A stretch of 10,996 nucleotides of DNA from Paracoccaceae bacterium (GCA_027069385.1 JALXER010000119.1:11910-22905), one strand, 5' to 3'. Numbered from the stretch's first letter, positions 1 to 7,024 are shown. Numbers and translations: made by a program. The notes: a model not told the origin generated them from the sequence alone.

Positions 1-309
1 GTCCTCGGCAGCCTTGGCTTCCAGCAGGCTCTTGCGCACCTGCGCCACCGGAAGTGCCTTGGCGATAAAGCCGGAAGCCAGATCGCTCTGACCGGCAAGG
101 GCGCAGAGCTCGTTCACTTCCGTCACATAGGCCAGCGTCGCCGTGCGCTCGGCGGCGCGGACCGCATCGAGATCGATGATTTTGGCGCCGGAGTCAGGCT
201 GTTCGGTTTTAGCCACTGGTGCTTCGAACGTAGTGGTATTTGTCCCGGAATCATCGGTCTCGGTTTTGTCATCCGTCTTGTCAGGCGGGGTCTTTGTCGA
301 TTTGCTCAT
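1..309 (-). other. Possible in-frame internal start giving a separate scaffold protein (lambda Nu3-like)
   Basis: An ATG at 307-309 is codon 206 of the protease reading frame, just after the ClpP domain. It is preceded by GAGGACACTCCC, which contains an AGGA ribosome-binding-like sequence about 8 bases upstream. In lambda, the scaffold Nu3 is made from an internal start in the same frame as protease gpC. The protein from this ATG begins MSKSTKTPPDK and is highly charged, as scaffolds usually are. This is inference from layout; the fragment runs off the left edge. Confidence 0.35.
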
Positions 310-924
310 GGGAGTGTCCTCGTTTTGGTTTGAAAGGGTGGTGAGTGCTTGCGGAGCATTGCGGAACCTGGAAATGTCAAAATGCGCCGCCATCTTGACC
401 GGCTGCTCGATCCGATCGGCAAAGCCCAGATCGAGCGCCTCGGTGGCCGAAAGCCAGGTTTCCTTTTCAAACAGCGCTTCGATTTCAGTGTCTGGAAGAC
501 CGGATTTTTCCCGGTAGGCCGAGACAAGGCTGATGCGCATTTTCTCCAGCGCGGCGGCCATGGACAGAAGATCGTCCGCCGTGCCCGACACGACAGCGCT
601 TGGCTCATGCAGCATCAGCATGGCGTTTTCCGGCATGACCACTTCATCACCAGCGCAAACGATGACGCTGGCAATGGAAGCGGCAATGCCTTCCACCAGC
701 ACCTTGATCCGGGCCGGGTGACGGCGAAGAGCGTTGTAGATGGCAATCCCGTCGAATACCGAACCGCCGGGGCTGTTGATGCGCACCGTAATGCGGTCCG
801 CAGCGCGGAAGGCTTTCAATTCTCCGAGAAAATCCCTGGCGCTTACGCCAAAGGCGCCGATCTCGTCATGGATGGAAATCTCCGCCCCTTCTGCCAGGGC
901 GCGGATGGAATACCAGTTGGTCAA
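1..924 (-). CDS. ClpP-like prohead protease (S14/S49-type), with scaffold-like C-terminal tail; partial, runs off left edge
   Basis: Head-maturation protease that would cleave scaffold and capsid proteins during prohead assembly. The 308 visible residues start with a ClpP-type fold: an INSPGG motif at residues 49-54, the catalytic serine in GIAASIAS (Ser83), and the catalytic His106 in MLMLHEPSA. The protease domain ends near residue 200. A charged, low-complexity Lys/Asp/Thr-rich stretch follows, then a helical-looking segment, as expected for a fused scaffold domain; the C-terminus lies beyond base 1. I place the start at the TTG at 922-924 because an AAGAAGG ribosome-binding site lies 6 bases upstream and phage homologues begin with a similar NWY-x-I-R sequence. 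Packaging genes on the same strand precede it, but a toxin-antitoxin pair on the other strand separates it from the portal. The family call is strong; the exact start is likely rather than certain. Confidence 0.85.
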   Translation of the reverse strand, partial: MTNWYSIRALAEGAEISIHDEIGAFGVSARDFLGELKAFRAADRITVRINSPGGSVFDGIAIYNALRRHPARIKVLVEGIAASIASVIVCAGDEVVMPENAMLMLHEPSAVVSGTADDLLSMAAALEKMRISLVSAYREKSGLPDTEIEALFEKETWLSATEALDLGFADRIEQPVKMAAHFDISRFRNAPQALTTLSNQNEDTPMSKSTKTPPDKTDDKTETDDSGTNTTTFEAPVAKTEQPDSGAKIIDLDAVRAAERTATLAYVTEVNELCALAGQSDLASGFIAKALPVAQVRKSLLEAKAAED

Positions 925-948
925 GATGAACCTTCTTTCATATGGATT

Positions 949-986
949 TTGCAAATCTTGCAATTTGCCGATAACTGGATTAGGTT
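949..986 (+). promoter_or_regulatory. Candidate promoter of the toxin-antitoxin operon
   Basis: TTGCAA at 958-963 and TAGGTT at 981-986 are separated by 17 bases and could form the -35 and -10 boxes. A second TTGCAA lies at 949-954. The proposed -10 box overlaps the left half of the 16-bp palindrome at 982-997, which would allow repression by a bound antitoxin. The match to consensus is modest. Confidence 0.35.
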
Positions 987-997
987 ACATGTAACCT
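982..997. promoter_or_regulatory. Perfect 16-bp palindrome, likely toxin-antitoxin operator
   Basis: AGGTTACATGTAACCT is a perfect inverted repeat with no spacer. It lies 15 bases upstream of the antitoxin ATG and 57 bases upstream of the divergent protease start. Type II antitoxins commonly bind palindromes over their own promoter, so this is the natural operator candidate. It sits in the shared spacer, so it could also influence transcription toward the protease gene. Binding is inferred. Confidence 0.6.
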
Positions 998-1012
998 TTA
1001 TGGAGAACGACC

Positions 1013-1237
1013 ATGGCCGCACCATCCAGAAAAAACTCGTCCGCAGCAAAAGTGCAGGCGCATCGCGAACGACTGCGGGCGCAAGGGTTGCGTCCCATCC
1101 AGATCTGGGTGCCCGACACCCGCTCACAGCAGTTTGCCGGGCAGGCGCACCGCCAGTCACTGGCCGTTGCCCGCTCGTCCCTTGCGGACAGAGATCAGGA
1201 CTTTATTGACGCTGTTTCAGATCTTGGCGATCAATGA
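1013..1237 (+). CDS. MazE-family antitoxin (DUF3018-like)
   Basis: Predicted antitoxin of a type II toxin-antitoxin pair, 74 aa. It would bind and neutralise the MazF/PemK ribonuclease encoded next and repress the shared promoter. The sequence has the family's look: a basic N-terminus with an HRERLRAQGLRPIQIWVPD segment (about residues 18-36), followed by a polar, flexible C-terminus expected to wrap the toxin. A GGAGAACG ribosome-binding site precedes the ATG at good spacing. Its stop overlaps the toxin start in an ATGA, which is typical of coupled translation. The gene sits on the opposite strand between the portal and protease genes, as an inserted 'moron' would. The family call is by recognition of the motif and of the neighbouring toxin. 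Confidence 0.85.
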   Translation: MAAPSRKNSSAAKVQAHRERLRAQGLRPIQIWVPDTRSQQFAGQAHRQSLAVARSSLADRDQDFIDAVSDLGDQ

Positions 1238-1560
1238 AACGCGGCGAGATATGGACCGTCTCTGCCGGGCGCAGCTATGCTGGCAAGCCGCGTCCTGCGG
1301 TAATCGTTCAGGATGACAGGTTTGATGCCACAGCTTCGATCACCATTTGTGTTTTCACCAGCGATGAAACCAACGCACCGCTTTTCCGCCTGCCGGTTGA
1401 ACCTGACGGGCACAATGGTCTCGAAAAACTCTCCCGCCTGATGGTGGACAAGATCACCACGGTGCCCAAGGACAAGCTTGGCAAACGGATTGGCCGTCTT
1501 GCTTCGCAGGACATGACCCGGCTTGAGCGGGCGCTGTTGGTGTTTCTCGGTATTGCATGA
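1234..1560 (+). CDS. MazF/PemK-family mRNA-cleaving toxin
   Basis: Predicted endoribonuclease toxin, 108 aa, the usual MazF length. It starts with the classic MKRGEIW motif. PRPAVIVQDD (about residues 20-29) is the conserved strand region with the family's RPAVI signature. SRLMVDKITTVPKDKLGKRIG (split about residues 67-87) matches the conserved region around the second active-site segment. Members cleave single-stranded mRNA at short sequence motifs; the target here cannot be read from the sequence. The ATG overlaps the antitoxin stop. The toxin stop (1558-1560) is only 2 bases from the portal stop on the other strand, so the two transcripts converge and late phage transcription would run antisense to this gene. 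Confidence 0.92.
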   Translation: MKRGEIWTVSAGRSYAGKPRPAVIVQDDRFDATASITICVFTSDETNAPLFRLPVEPDGHNGLEKLSRLMVDKITTVPKDKLGKRIGRLASQDMTRLERALLVFLGIA

Positions 1561-1562
1561 TT

Positions 1563-3041
1563 TCAGGCTACATTCTGTTCAGAACCCGGGGTTTCCGGTT
1601 CGGTAATATCTTGACTATCCGGGGTCTTTCCGGATGTTGCCTCAAATGACAATCCCAGTTTTTCCTCCCGCGCCCTGTCTGCGGCGATGCGTCGGTCGAC
1701 TTCCTCGGCGTCATAGCCTTCGGATTCGATGACATCGGAGAGGGATTTGAGCCCGGCATTGATGGCCTCGATTTCCGCCTTGCGGTCTTTGAGCGGATCA
1801 ACCCAGTCCCATTTGGGCGGGATCCACTTGGCGGGCAGGTATGCGGTGCGGTTGCGGGTAAAATCTGGAATATTCAATGCACCAGAGAGCACGGCCGTCT
1901 CCAGCCAGCGTTTCCACACCGGGCGGCAAAGCTGGAAGATCAGCACATTGTGCTGCAACTGGTCGATGCGGCGGCGGAACTCCAGCTTGCCTTCGCGCAG
2001 GCTGGAATAATTGGCCTGGCGCAAATCACCGGTGACATTGGTATAGGGCACGCCCATGGCCGAACAGCAGGCCAGCAAGGTACGGTATTGGAACGCTTCA
2101 TAGGAGCCGCCCACATCGGCGGGGTCAGAGAACTTGATATCCTCGCCGGGCAACAATAGCTGCATGGAACCAGGCTGCAGGCCGAGAAGTGCGGCTTCGT
2201 CTTCATCCCGGGCTGCCTGACTCTCGCCCATGATGTCCTCGGGTGCGGGTTTGGTTATGAAGCCCGCGAACATGGCCGCCACCTTCTTGCGGTCGAGCTC
2301 GGCGTCGTCATATTGCTCCAGCAGCCACAGCTTGGCCATGGCGGGAGCGACCATGGGCACGCCGCGGATTTGCCCCTCGGCCTGCGGGCTGAACACATGG
2401 ATCACCCGATCCGCCGGAACCCGGACTGTTTCTCCCTGATCCTTCTGGCGTACGTCACCGGGATGGACTTTCAAGAAGTGATACGCCACCCGGCGGCCAA
2501 CCCGGTCAAATTCGATACCGAAGATGATCTCATTGCCGTTTGGCAGGGTCTCGCATTTGGACAGCTGCAATTGCTCGGCGGCGATCAGTTGCAATTGCAA
2601 GGGTACGGTCAAACCATCGGAGGGCCGCCGTGAACGCAGGCGGAAGAAGCATTCACCCGCCTCGAACATGGCCCGGGCGGCCAGAGCCTGCAGGCCATAG
2701 AAATCCGTTACCTCATCAGCATCCGCCTCATCTGTCCATGCGAGCCACAGGCGCTGGATGCTATCTTTCAGTTCAATATCCTCGACCAGGCTGGATGGCT
2801 TGATGCCGCAACCCACCGCATGGGCGGAGAAACTGGCAGCGGCATTTGAAGCGTAAGGATTGTTGCGCACCAGATCCCGGGCCCGGGCTCGCAAGGCCTC
2901 GCCGCCCTGACGAATGGCGACATTGATATTGCCGGATCCTGCCCGCCATGTGGCCAGCCGCCTTGCGGCGCGCGCCGCCTCGAAAGCCTGTGCCCGGGGC
3001 ATGGTCTTGCGCCTGCCAAACAGGCGGGAGAACAGTTTCAA
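1563..3041 (-). CDS. Lambda-family phage portal protein
   Basis: Portal protein, 492 aa (lambda gpB is 533 aa), which forms the ring at the capsid vertex through which DNA is packaged and to which the tail is joined. The protein begins with a basic N-terminus. It then has the ARDLVRNNPYASNAAASF stretch near residues 54-71, which is characteristic of the phage_portal_2 family. VIHVFSPQAEGQIRGVPMVAPA (about 210-231, split) and the later TNVTGDLRQANYSSLREG (about 335-352) are also typical. The C-terminal 60 residues are acidic and probably disordered. I use the TTG at 3039-3041: it lies one base after the upstream gene's stop, with AAAGG at suitable spacing. An ATG 13 codons in (3000-3002) is the alternative. 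A toxin gene from the other strand abuts its 3' end. Confidence 0.93.
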   Translation of the reverse strand: MKLFSRLFGRRKTMPRAQAFEAARAARRLATWRAGSGNINVAIRQGGEALRARARDLVRNNPYASNAAASFSAHAVGCGIKPSSLVEDIELKDSIQRLWLAWTDEADADEVTDFYGLQALAARAMFEAGECFFRLRSRRPSDGLTVPLQLQLIAAEQLQLSKCETLPNGNEIIFGIEFDRVGRRVAYHFLKVHPGDVRQKDQGETVRVPADRVIHVFSPQAEGQIRGVPMVAPAMAKLWLLEQYDDAELDRKKVAAMFAGFITKPAPEDIMGESQAARDEDEAALLGLQPGSMQLLLPGEDIKFSDPADVGGSYEAFQYRTLLACCSAMGVPYTNVTGDLRQANYSSLREGKLEFRRRIDQLQHNVLIFQLCRPVWKRWLETAVLSGALNIPDFTRNRTAYLPAKWIPPKWDWVDPLKDRKAEIEAINAGLKSLSDVIESEGYDAEEVDRRIAADRAREEKLGLSFEATSGKTPDSQDITEPETPGSEQNVA

Positions 3042-3042
3042 T

Positions 3043-3258
3043 TCAATAACCTTTGCTGGTGCTGAAACGGATATGGCGGACCGGCGTGATACCCTGCTCC
3101 TTGCTTATCTCCGCCTCAATGTCGCGGATGGCAGCGGCGATTTCACTATCGCCCCTGTATTCCACCGTCTTGCCGTCATAACTGACCCGGGCGATGCCCG
3201 AGGCCCGCTGGGTCTTGAGAGCCTCAAGCCGGGTTTGGAGTTCGGTGATATCTGTCAT
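3043..3258 (-). CDS. gpW-like head-tail joining protein
   Basis: Small protein of 71 aa between the large terminase and the portal, the place of lambda gpW (68 aa), which completes the head after packaging and is needed for tail attachment. It has an N-terminal helix (TELQTRLEALKTQRASG), a short beta-hairpin-like segment (ARVSYDGKTVEYRG), a second helix (EIAAAIRDIEAEI) and a basic tail. This helix-hairpin-helix order agrees with the gpW fold. The ATG lacks a clear ribosome-binding site, so it may depend on coupling or a weak site. The stop is one base from the portal's TTG start, which points to coupled translation. Size, order and motif agree. Confidence 0.85.
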   Translation of the reverse strand: MTDITELQTRLEALKTQRASGIARVSYDGKTVEYRGDSEIAAAIRDIEAEISKEQGITPVRHIRFSTSKGY

Positions 3259-3303
3259 GAATGTTCACAAGTTCGCAAAACAAAGCCCGTGCCGGCCCGG
3301 CAC

Positions 3304-5262
3304 TTACCGGCTCATATACGGGCTGCCGATCACCCGGCGGCGGGGTTTGGAGACCGGCTTTCCGGTTCCAATTTCTACATTCCCGGCTCCTACACCCAGT
3401 TGCTCTTCCAGTTCCCGCCATTTGCGCTCCGGCCAACGGTCGATCGCCGAGACCCATGCGGCGGCTCTGGCATAGACCCGGTTATCGAGCGCCTCGTTTC
3501 GCTCACGCAGCTTCTGCCATTCCAGCCGGGTAAATCCCTGTCGGTTCTTGACGGTGACCAGTTGTTCGGCGGTCAGTTGCTTGACCCATTCAGAATCAAT
3601 GCCCTTGGGCAGGTGGATATAGCCATCGGGCCAAGAACCATCTTCCACCAGTTCTTCATCCGTGGGCTTGTCCAGCCGCAGAAACCGGTAGGTCTCCGAC
3701 TTGAACACGGCCACCGACACCGTCCATAATCGCGCGCCGCGTTTCAATTTGCGCCCGCCCTGGGTGATGTCCACATAGGTGGGACCTGACACGGGTGCCG
3801 ATCTTTCAAACCCGCCCTTGCCCTTGACCGCCATTACCTGTCCGGGGCCTTGCGCCCGCACCCAGGCATAGACAGCAGCCGTGTTGCGGCCATCACCGGA
3901 ATCGATCGCCAGCCGGGACAAGGACAACCTGCCACCGGCCTCATGGGGCCAGGTTTCGGACAGGAGTTTTGTCAGTTTCGTCCAGACTTCACCACGCGCC
4001 GGGTCGCCATCAATGAGGATATGATCAATGAGCCAGCTTTGCAGCCCGCGCGCCCATGCCCAGATATCCACCTCGATGCGGTCATGCTGGACATCCGCTC
4101 CGGCGGTCAGGAACAGACCGCCCATGGGAACCCTACCGCGGTTATAATCCTCGCATCGGTCATAAAGCCGTTGCCAGTCTGGCGCTTCGCCGCGCTCGGC
4201 CCATGTCTCGCCAAGCAGGGTGTTCTTTGCCGCTTTCATGGCGGCATCATTGCCTTGCGCAGCTTCCCACTGGCGGGCAATCTCACCCCACGAGATCCAG
4301 CCCACCGGGGAATAAAGCGCCGAGATGTGGAACCCGGCGACATTCGCGTTATCGGACTTTGCTTTTGTCCCGGTCGCGGTTTCACCGCTCCTCGCCTCTT
4401 GTGCCGTTGCCCGCCACTCGCCATTTTCCAGCATCTGTGTCTTGTGATGCTCTTCGATGGGCGTTTCGCAGGATTCACAAAGGTAATGCGCCGTTTCCGG
4501 CTCGCCCTTTTCCCAGCGCAGTCTTTCAAATTGCAGCCATTGCATGTGCCCACAGTGGGGACATGGCACAAAATAGCGCCGCTGGTCGGAGGCCTCATAT
4601 TCCCGTTCGATGCGGCTCACCCCCTTGATGGTCGGGGTGGAGACCACGTAAATCTTGCGCCTTGAAAACGTCCTTGTTCTGGCTTCCGCCAGTGCCACCG
4701 GATCGCCTTCTCCATCCACGTCGCCGGGATAGCCATCCACCTCGTCCAGAAACAGATATCGTACCGGCATGGAACGAAGTCCAACGGCGGAGTTGGCGCC
4801 GGTCATCACCAGAATGCCACCGGGAAACTCCTTGGCCAGAACCGTGTTGCCGGAATCGCGCGAGCGGGCCGGTTTGACCAAGGTGCGTAGTGCCTCGCTT
4901 TCCTCAATCAGCGGTTCAATGCGCTGGCGCGAATTGCGCTTGGCCATCTCCACTGTCGGCAGCACCGTCAGCATGGGGCCCGGGGCATGATGGACCACAT
5001 AGCCGATCATGTTATTCCCCGTTTCCGAAGCTCCGATCTGAGCCCCCTTCATGAATACCACCCGTTCGATGGGTGAAGATGGCGAAAGGGCATCCATGAT
5101 CTCGCGCAAATAGGGCGTGCGGCTGGTGCGCCATGGTCCCGGTTCCGATGAGGCCCGGGCCGACAAACGCCGATGTTTGTCAGCCCACTGTGATACCGTC
5201 AGCAGCGGATCCGGGCGCAGCCCCTGATCGAAGGCTTCTTCGTAAACTTTATTACAATGCAT
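3304..5262 (-). CDS. Phage terminase large subunit, lambda gpA family
   Basis: Packaging motor and nuclease, 652 aa (lambda gpA is 641 aa). It uses ATP to push DNA into the prohead and cuts the concatemer at cos. The N-terminal ATPase domain has a Walker-A-like segment MKGAQIGASET (residues 71-81), a Walker B segment RYLFLDEVDGYP with Asp173/Glu174, and the coupling STP at 208-210. A CPHC...CESC pair (Cys234, 237, 262, 265) looks like the family's zinc-binding insertion. The C-terminal nuclease domain shows TAGADVQHDRIEVDIW (Asp390) and LAIDSGDG (Asp454), the expected acidic residues. The ATG at 5260-5262 has GGGA five bases upstream. A 45-base gap, including a 15-base inverted repeat at 3289-3303, separates it from the gpW gene. 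The gene appears intact. Confidence 0.96.
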   Translation of the reverse strand: MHCNKVYEEAFDQGLRPDPLLTVSQWADKHRRLSARASSEPGPWRTSRTPYLREIMDALSPSSPIERVVFMKGAQIGASETGNNMIGYVVHHAPGPMLTVLPTVEMAKRNSRQRIEPLIEESEALRTLVKPARSRDSGNTVLAKEFPGGILVMTGANSAVGLRSMPVRYLFLDEVDGYPGDVDGEGDPVALAEARTRTFSRRKIYVVSTPTIKGVSRIEREYEASDQRRYFVPCPHCGHMQWLQFERLRWEKGEPETAHYLCESCETPIEEHHKTQMLENGEWRATAQEARSGETATGTKAKSDNANVAGFHISALYSPVGWISWGEIARQWEAAQGNDAAMKAAKNTLLGETWAERGEAPDWQRLYDRCEDYNRGRVPMGGLFLTAGADVQHDRIEVDIWAWARGLQSWLIDHILIDGDPARGEVWTKLTKLLSETWPHEAGGRLSLSRLAIDSGDGRNTAAVYAWVRAQGPGQVMAVKGKGGFERSAPVSGPTYVDITQGGRKLKRGARLWTVSVAVFKSETYRFLRLDKPTDEELVEDGSWPDGYIHLPKGIDSEWVKQLTAEQLVTVKNRQGFTRLEWQKLRERNEALDNRVYARAAAWVSAIDRWPERKWRELEEQLGVGAGNVEIGTGKPVSKPRRRVIGSPYMSR

Positions 5263-5277
5263 TTCGATCCCGGCTCC

Positions 5278-5301
5278 TGAACCAGAGGAAAACCGTTGTC
5301 C
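5278..5301. repeat. Copy of a direct repeat flanking the small terminase gene
   Basis: TGAACC, three variable bases, then GGAAAACCGTTG. The same pattern recurs at 5962-5985 upstream of the small terminase, so the two copies bracket that gene. This copy lies in the 90-base spacer between the large and small terminase genes. The arrangement invites comparison with terminase-binding sites near cos in lambda, but that role is only inferred. Confidence 0.45.
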
Positions 5302-5352
5302 TTTCAGCCCGGTTCACCACTCGGCGAAAGTCAGTGCCATGCCGCATCGGCA

Positions 5353-5919
5353 TCAGATGCGCTCGGCGCCACCGGTCAGTTCTTCCAGTGCGGTGCGGAT
5401 TTCCAGGGTAAGAAGTTCATGCACCTTGTGCTCATTGCTTTCCGCTGCCAGCAGTGACGCCATGCGGTCGGGAATGTTGAGCAATCCGTCACGCACGATC
5501 CTTGCCCGGTTGAAGGCAGCCACCTTGACTTCATCGGCATCGACATATTTGCCAGCTTCCACCCGGGCCTTGATTTCCAGCAGCTTGCTCTTTTCAAGTT
5601 CGCTCTTGATGCGGGTTTTCAGGAGCATCTTTGGCAGATCGCCGCCACCTGACCCGGGCAGCATGACGGTTTCTGTCGAAGCAGGAACCGATACGGGGGC
5701 GTCTTGAGCAGGCGTTTCCGCCACCCGTTCCGCACCAGTCTTGATATTCTTGCGCCGGGGAGCCCGCGCCGGGTCGCGTTTGGCTTCCAGGGCGGCATCG
5801 GCCCTGGCTGGGTCGATCTTGCCGTTCTCCAGCGTAATCACCCCCTGTTTGACAAGGCGGCTGACATATTGGCGCGAGACGCCGCGCGCCCTCGCATATT
5901 CGGACTGGCTGATCAGCAT
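5353..5919 (-). CDS. Phage terminase small subunit, Nu1-like
   Basis: DNA-recognition subunit of the terminase, 188 aa from the chosen start (lambda Nu1 is 181 aa). The first 30 residues (MLISQSEYARARGVSRQYV onward) form a MerR/Nu1-type winged helix-turn-helix that would bind DNA near cos. A linker rich in Lys, Ala and Pro follows. The C-terminal half (LKTRIKSELEKSKLLEIKAR... to ELTGGAERI) is helical with heptad-like spacing, suited to assembly and contact with the large subunit. The frame is open further upstream to 6030, but I start at the ATG at 5917-5919 because the DNA-binding domain begins there and the extra upstream residues contain a copy of the flanking repeat. No clear ribosome-binding site is seen, so the start is less sure than the function. 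Confidence 0.82.
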   Translation of the reverse strand: MLISQSEYARARGVSRQYVSRLVKQGVITLENGKIDPARADAALEAKRDPARAPRRKNIKTGAERVAETPAQDAPVSVPASTETVMLPGSGGGDLPKMLLKTRIKSELEKSKLLEIKARVEAGKYVDADEVKVAAFNRARIVRDGLLNIPDRMASLLAAESNEHKVHELLTLEIRTALEELTGGAERI

Positions 5920-5961
5920 CGGTGATAAATAATCATTCAAAAAAGGTCTTGAGGGACCGGA

Positions 5962-5985
5962 TGAACCGGTGGAAAACCGTTGCCT
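5962..5985. repeat. Upstream copy of the direct repeat flanking the small terminase gene
   Basis: TGAACC, three variable bases, then GGAAAACCGTTG, matching the copy at 5278-5301. It lies about 45 bases upstream of the small terminase start, where lambda-like phages carry cos and its terminase-binding sites. The shared 12-base core GGAAAACCGTTG was not noticed elsewhere in the window. Confidence 0.45.
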
Positions 5986-6085
5986 CGCCTCATCCATGCG
6001 GAACAACGGTCTGCAAGGGTCAGGGCACACCGCCCCGGTGTCAGATAAAGCTGGATAAATCAGAACATTGAAGCATGTGTGTCAT

Positions 6086-6107
6086 CCGGCCCCGGCAATC
6101 GGGCCGG
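6086..6107 (+). other. GC-rich hairpin in the leader of the DUF3489 gene
   Basis: CCGGCCC (6086-6092) pairs with GGGCCGG (6101-6107) around an 8-base loop. It lies 28 bases upstream of the DUF3489 gene start, in the spacer between divergent genes, and has no T-run after it. It could be a leader structure or part of a cos-region element; the function is unknown. Confidence 0.4.
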
Positions 6108-6134
6108 GACCAGACACTCATTTTGGAGACACAC

Positions 6135-6704
6135 ATGCAAAAACTTACCGATACCCAACTGGTTGTTCTTTCAGCCGCCGCCGCGCGCGATGACCGTTCC
6201 GTCCTGCCACTGCCCAAATCCTTGAAAGGCGGCGCGGTGACCAAGGTGCTGAACGCGCTCATCACCCGGGGTCTGATCGAACAGGTCGAGGATCCCCGCT
6301 ACGCGGTCGAGGATGGTTTCCGGATTACCCGGGCCGGATTGCGTGCCATCAATGCCGATGACGACATCCCGCCACAGGGCGGCGACGTTGCCGTTGAACT
6401 TGATAGTGGGGCCACGGCCCCCACAAAAAAAGATATGCCCGACACGGAGGCCCACAGCGGCAAACAGGGGCAAGACGCTGGCCGCGCCAAGGTCAAACCC
6501 CGCTCCGGCACCAAACAGGCGGCGATGATCAGCCTGCTTGAGCGCAAGGAAGGCGCGACAATTGCCCAGCTTCAGGAGGCGACGGGCTGGAGGGCCCACA
6601 CTTGCAGGGGTGCCATGTCCGGCGCCATCAAGAAGAGGCTCGGTCTTACCATCACATCCGCCAAGGATGCCGCTGGCGAGCGTGTCTATAAAATCGCCAG
6701 CTAA
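6135..6704 (+). CDS. DUF3489 domain-containing protein
   Basis: Protein of 189 aa. The C-terminal part (about residues 120-188) is a DUF3489 domain: SGTKQAAMISLLERKEGATI, then AQLQEATGWRAHTCRGAMSG and AIKKRLGLTITSAKD. This has the shape of a winged helix and is common in alphaproteobacterial genomes and prophages. The N-terminus (about 1-75) reads like a second winged-helix segment (LPKSLKGGAVTKVLNALITRGLIEQV), so a DNA-binding role is plausible but not established. The linker between them is polar and low in complexity. I start at the ATG at 6135-6137, which has TGGAG seven bases upstream; the frame stays open to 6075 but without a ribosome-binding site. It diverges from the terminase operon and is the first of four plus-strand genes. 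Confidence 0.85.
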   Translation: MQKLTDTQLVVLSAAAARDDRSVLPLPKSLKGGAVTKVLNALITRGLIEQVEDPRYAVEDGFRITRAGLRAINADDDIPPQGGDVAVELDSGATAPTKKDMPDTEAHSGKQGQDAGRAKVKPRSGTKQAAMISLLERKEGATIAQLQEATGWRAHTCRGAMSGAIKKRLGLTITSAKDAAGERVYKIAS

Positions 6705-6715
6705 GGGAGGCAACG

Positions 6716-6955
6716 ATGAAAATCATAACCGTCAGCACCGCCACCTACCATGCCATCATGGATCTGGCCCTCACCGACCCGGAGATTTTTCCGAACTTCA
6801 AGACAGCCTCCGAACGGCTGGAAGACGGGAACTGGGCCATCCCGGTAAGCGAAGAGGTGCATGACCGGCTCCAGAACTTCCGGTCCGAAGAGGAAACCGA
6901 TGATGACGCCATCCAGAAGCTGATCCGGTTTTACCGCAAGCACGGTCTCAACTGA
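6716..6955 (+). CDS. Hypothetical protein, 79 aa
   Basis: Not recognised. The ATG has a strong GGGAGG ribosome-binding site and lies 11 bases after the DUF3489 gene stop, so the two are probably co-transcribed. The protein is acidic, has no membrane segment or signal peptide, and ends in a helical segment (DDDAIQKLIRFYRKHGLN). Length, codon use and operon position support a real gene. A terminator-like hairpin follows it. Confidence 0.7.
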   Translation: MKIITVSTATYHAIMDLALTDPEIFPNFKTASERLEDGNWAIPVSEEVHDRLQNFRSEEETDDDAIQKLIRFYRKHGLN

Positions 6956-6983
6956 CCAACTGCCCTATCAGCAAACATCAGCA

Positions 6984-7017
6984 CCGCCGTCCATTCCCGT
7001 GGGCGGCGGGTTTCGTT
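6984..7017 (+). terminator. Rho-independent terminator-like hairpin after the DUF3489 operon
   Basis: CCGCCGTCC (6984-6992) pairs with GGGCGGCGG (7001-7009) as a 9-bp stem with one G-T pair and an 8-base loop, followed by GTTTCGTT. It lies 29 bases after the 79-aa gene's stop and before the arfA promoter region, a sensible place to end the first transcript. The T-run is interrupted, so termination may be incomplete. Confidence 0.6.
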
Positions 7018-7024
7018 CCCGGCC

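Noticed and set aside
349..1209. 286-codon plus-strand open frame opposite the protease and across the antitoxin
   Set aside because: It is antisense to a protease with clear catalytic motifs, has no recognisable domain, and overlaps the antitoxin in another frame. It is a shadow of GC-rich coding DNA.
3289..3303. GTGCCGG-C-CCGGCAC inverted repeat between large terminase and gpW genes as a terminator
   Set aside because: The loop is one base and no T-run follows in the operon's direction; downstream head genes must be transcribed through it. It may be a chance GC-rich repeat.
2914..4665. Two 271-codon plus-strand frames (2914-3729 and 3850-4665) opposite the portal, gpW and large terminase genes
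   Set aside because: Both lie antisense to genes with firm motifs, lack good ribosome-binding sites and show no familiar domain.
5920..6030. N-terminal extension of the small terminase to a start at 6030
   Set aside because: The extra 37 residues precede the DNA-binding domain, include a repeat copy that looks non-coding, and make the protein longer than the family norm.
6171..6713. 180-codon minus-strand frame opposite the DUF3489 gene
   Set aside because: The plus-strand gene has a conserved domain and a strong start; the minus-strand frame has neither.
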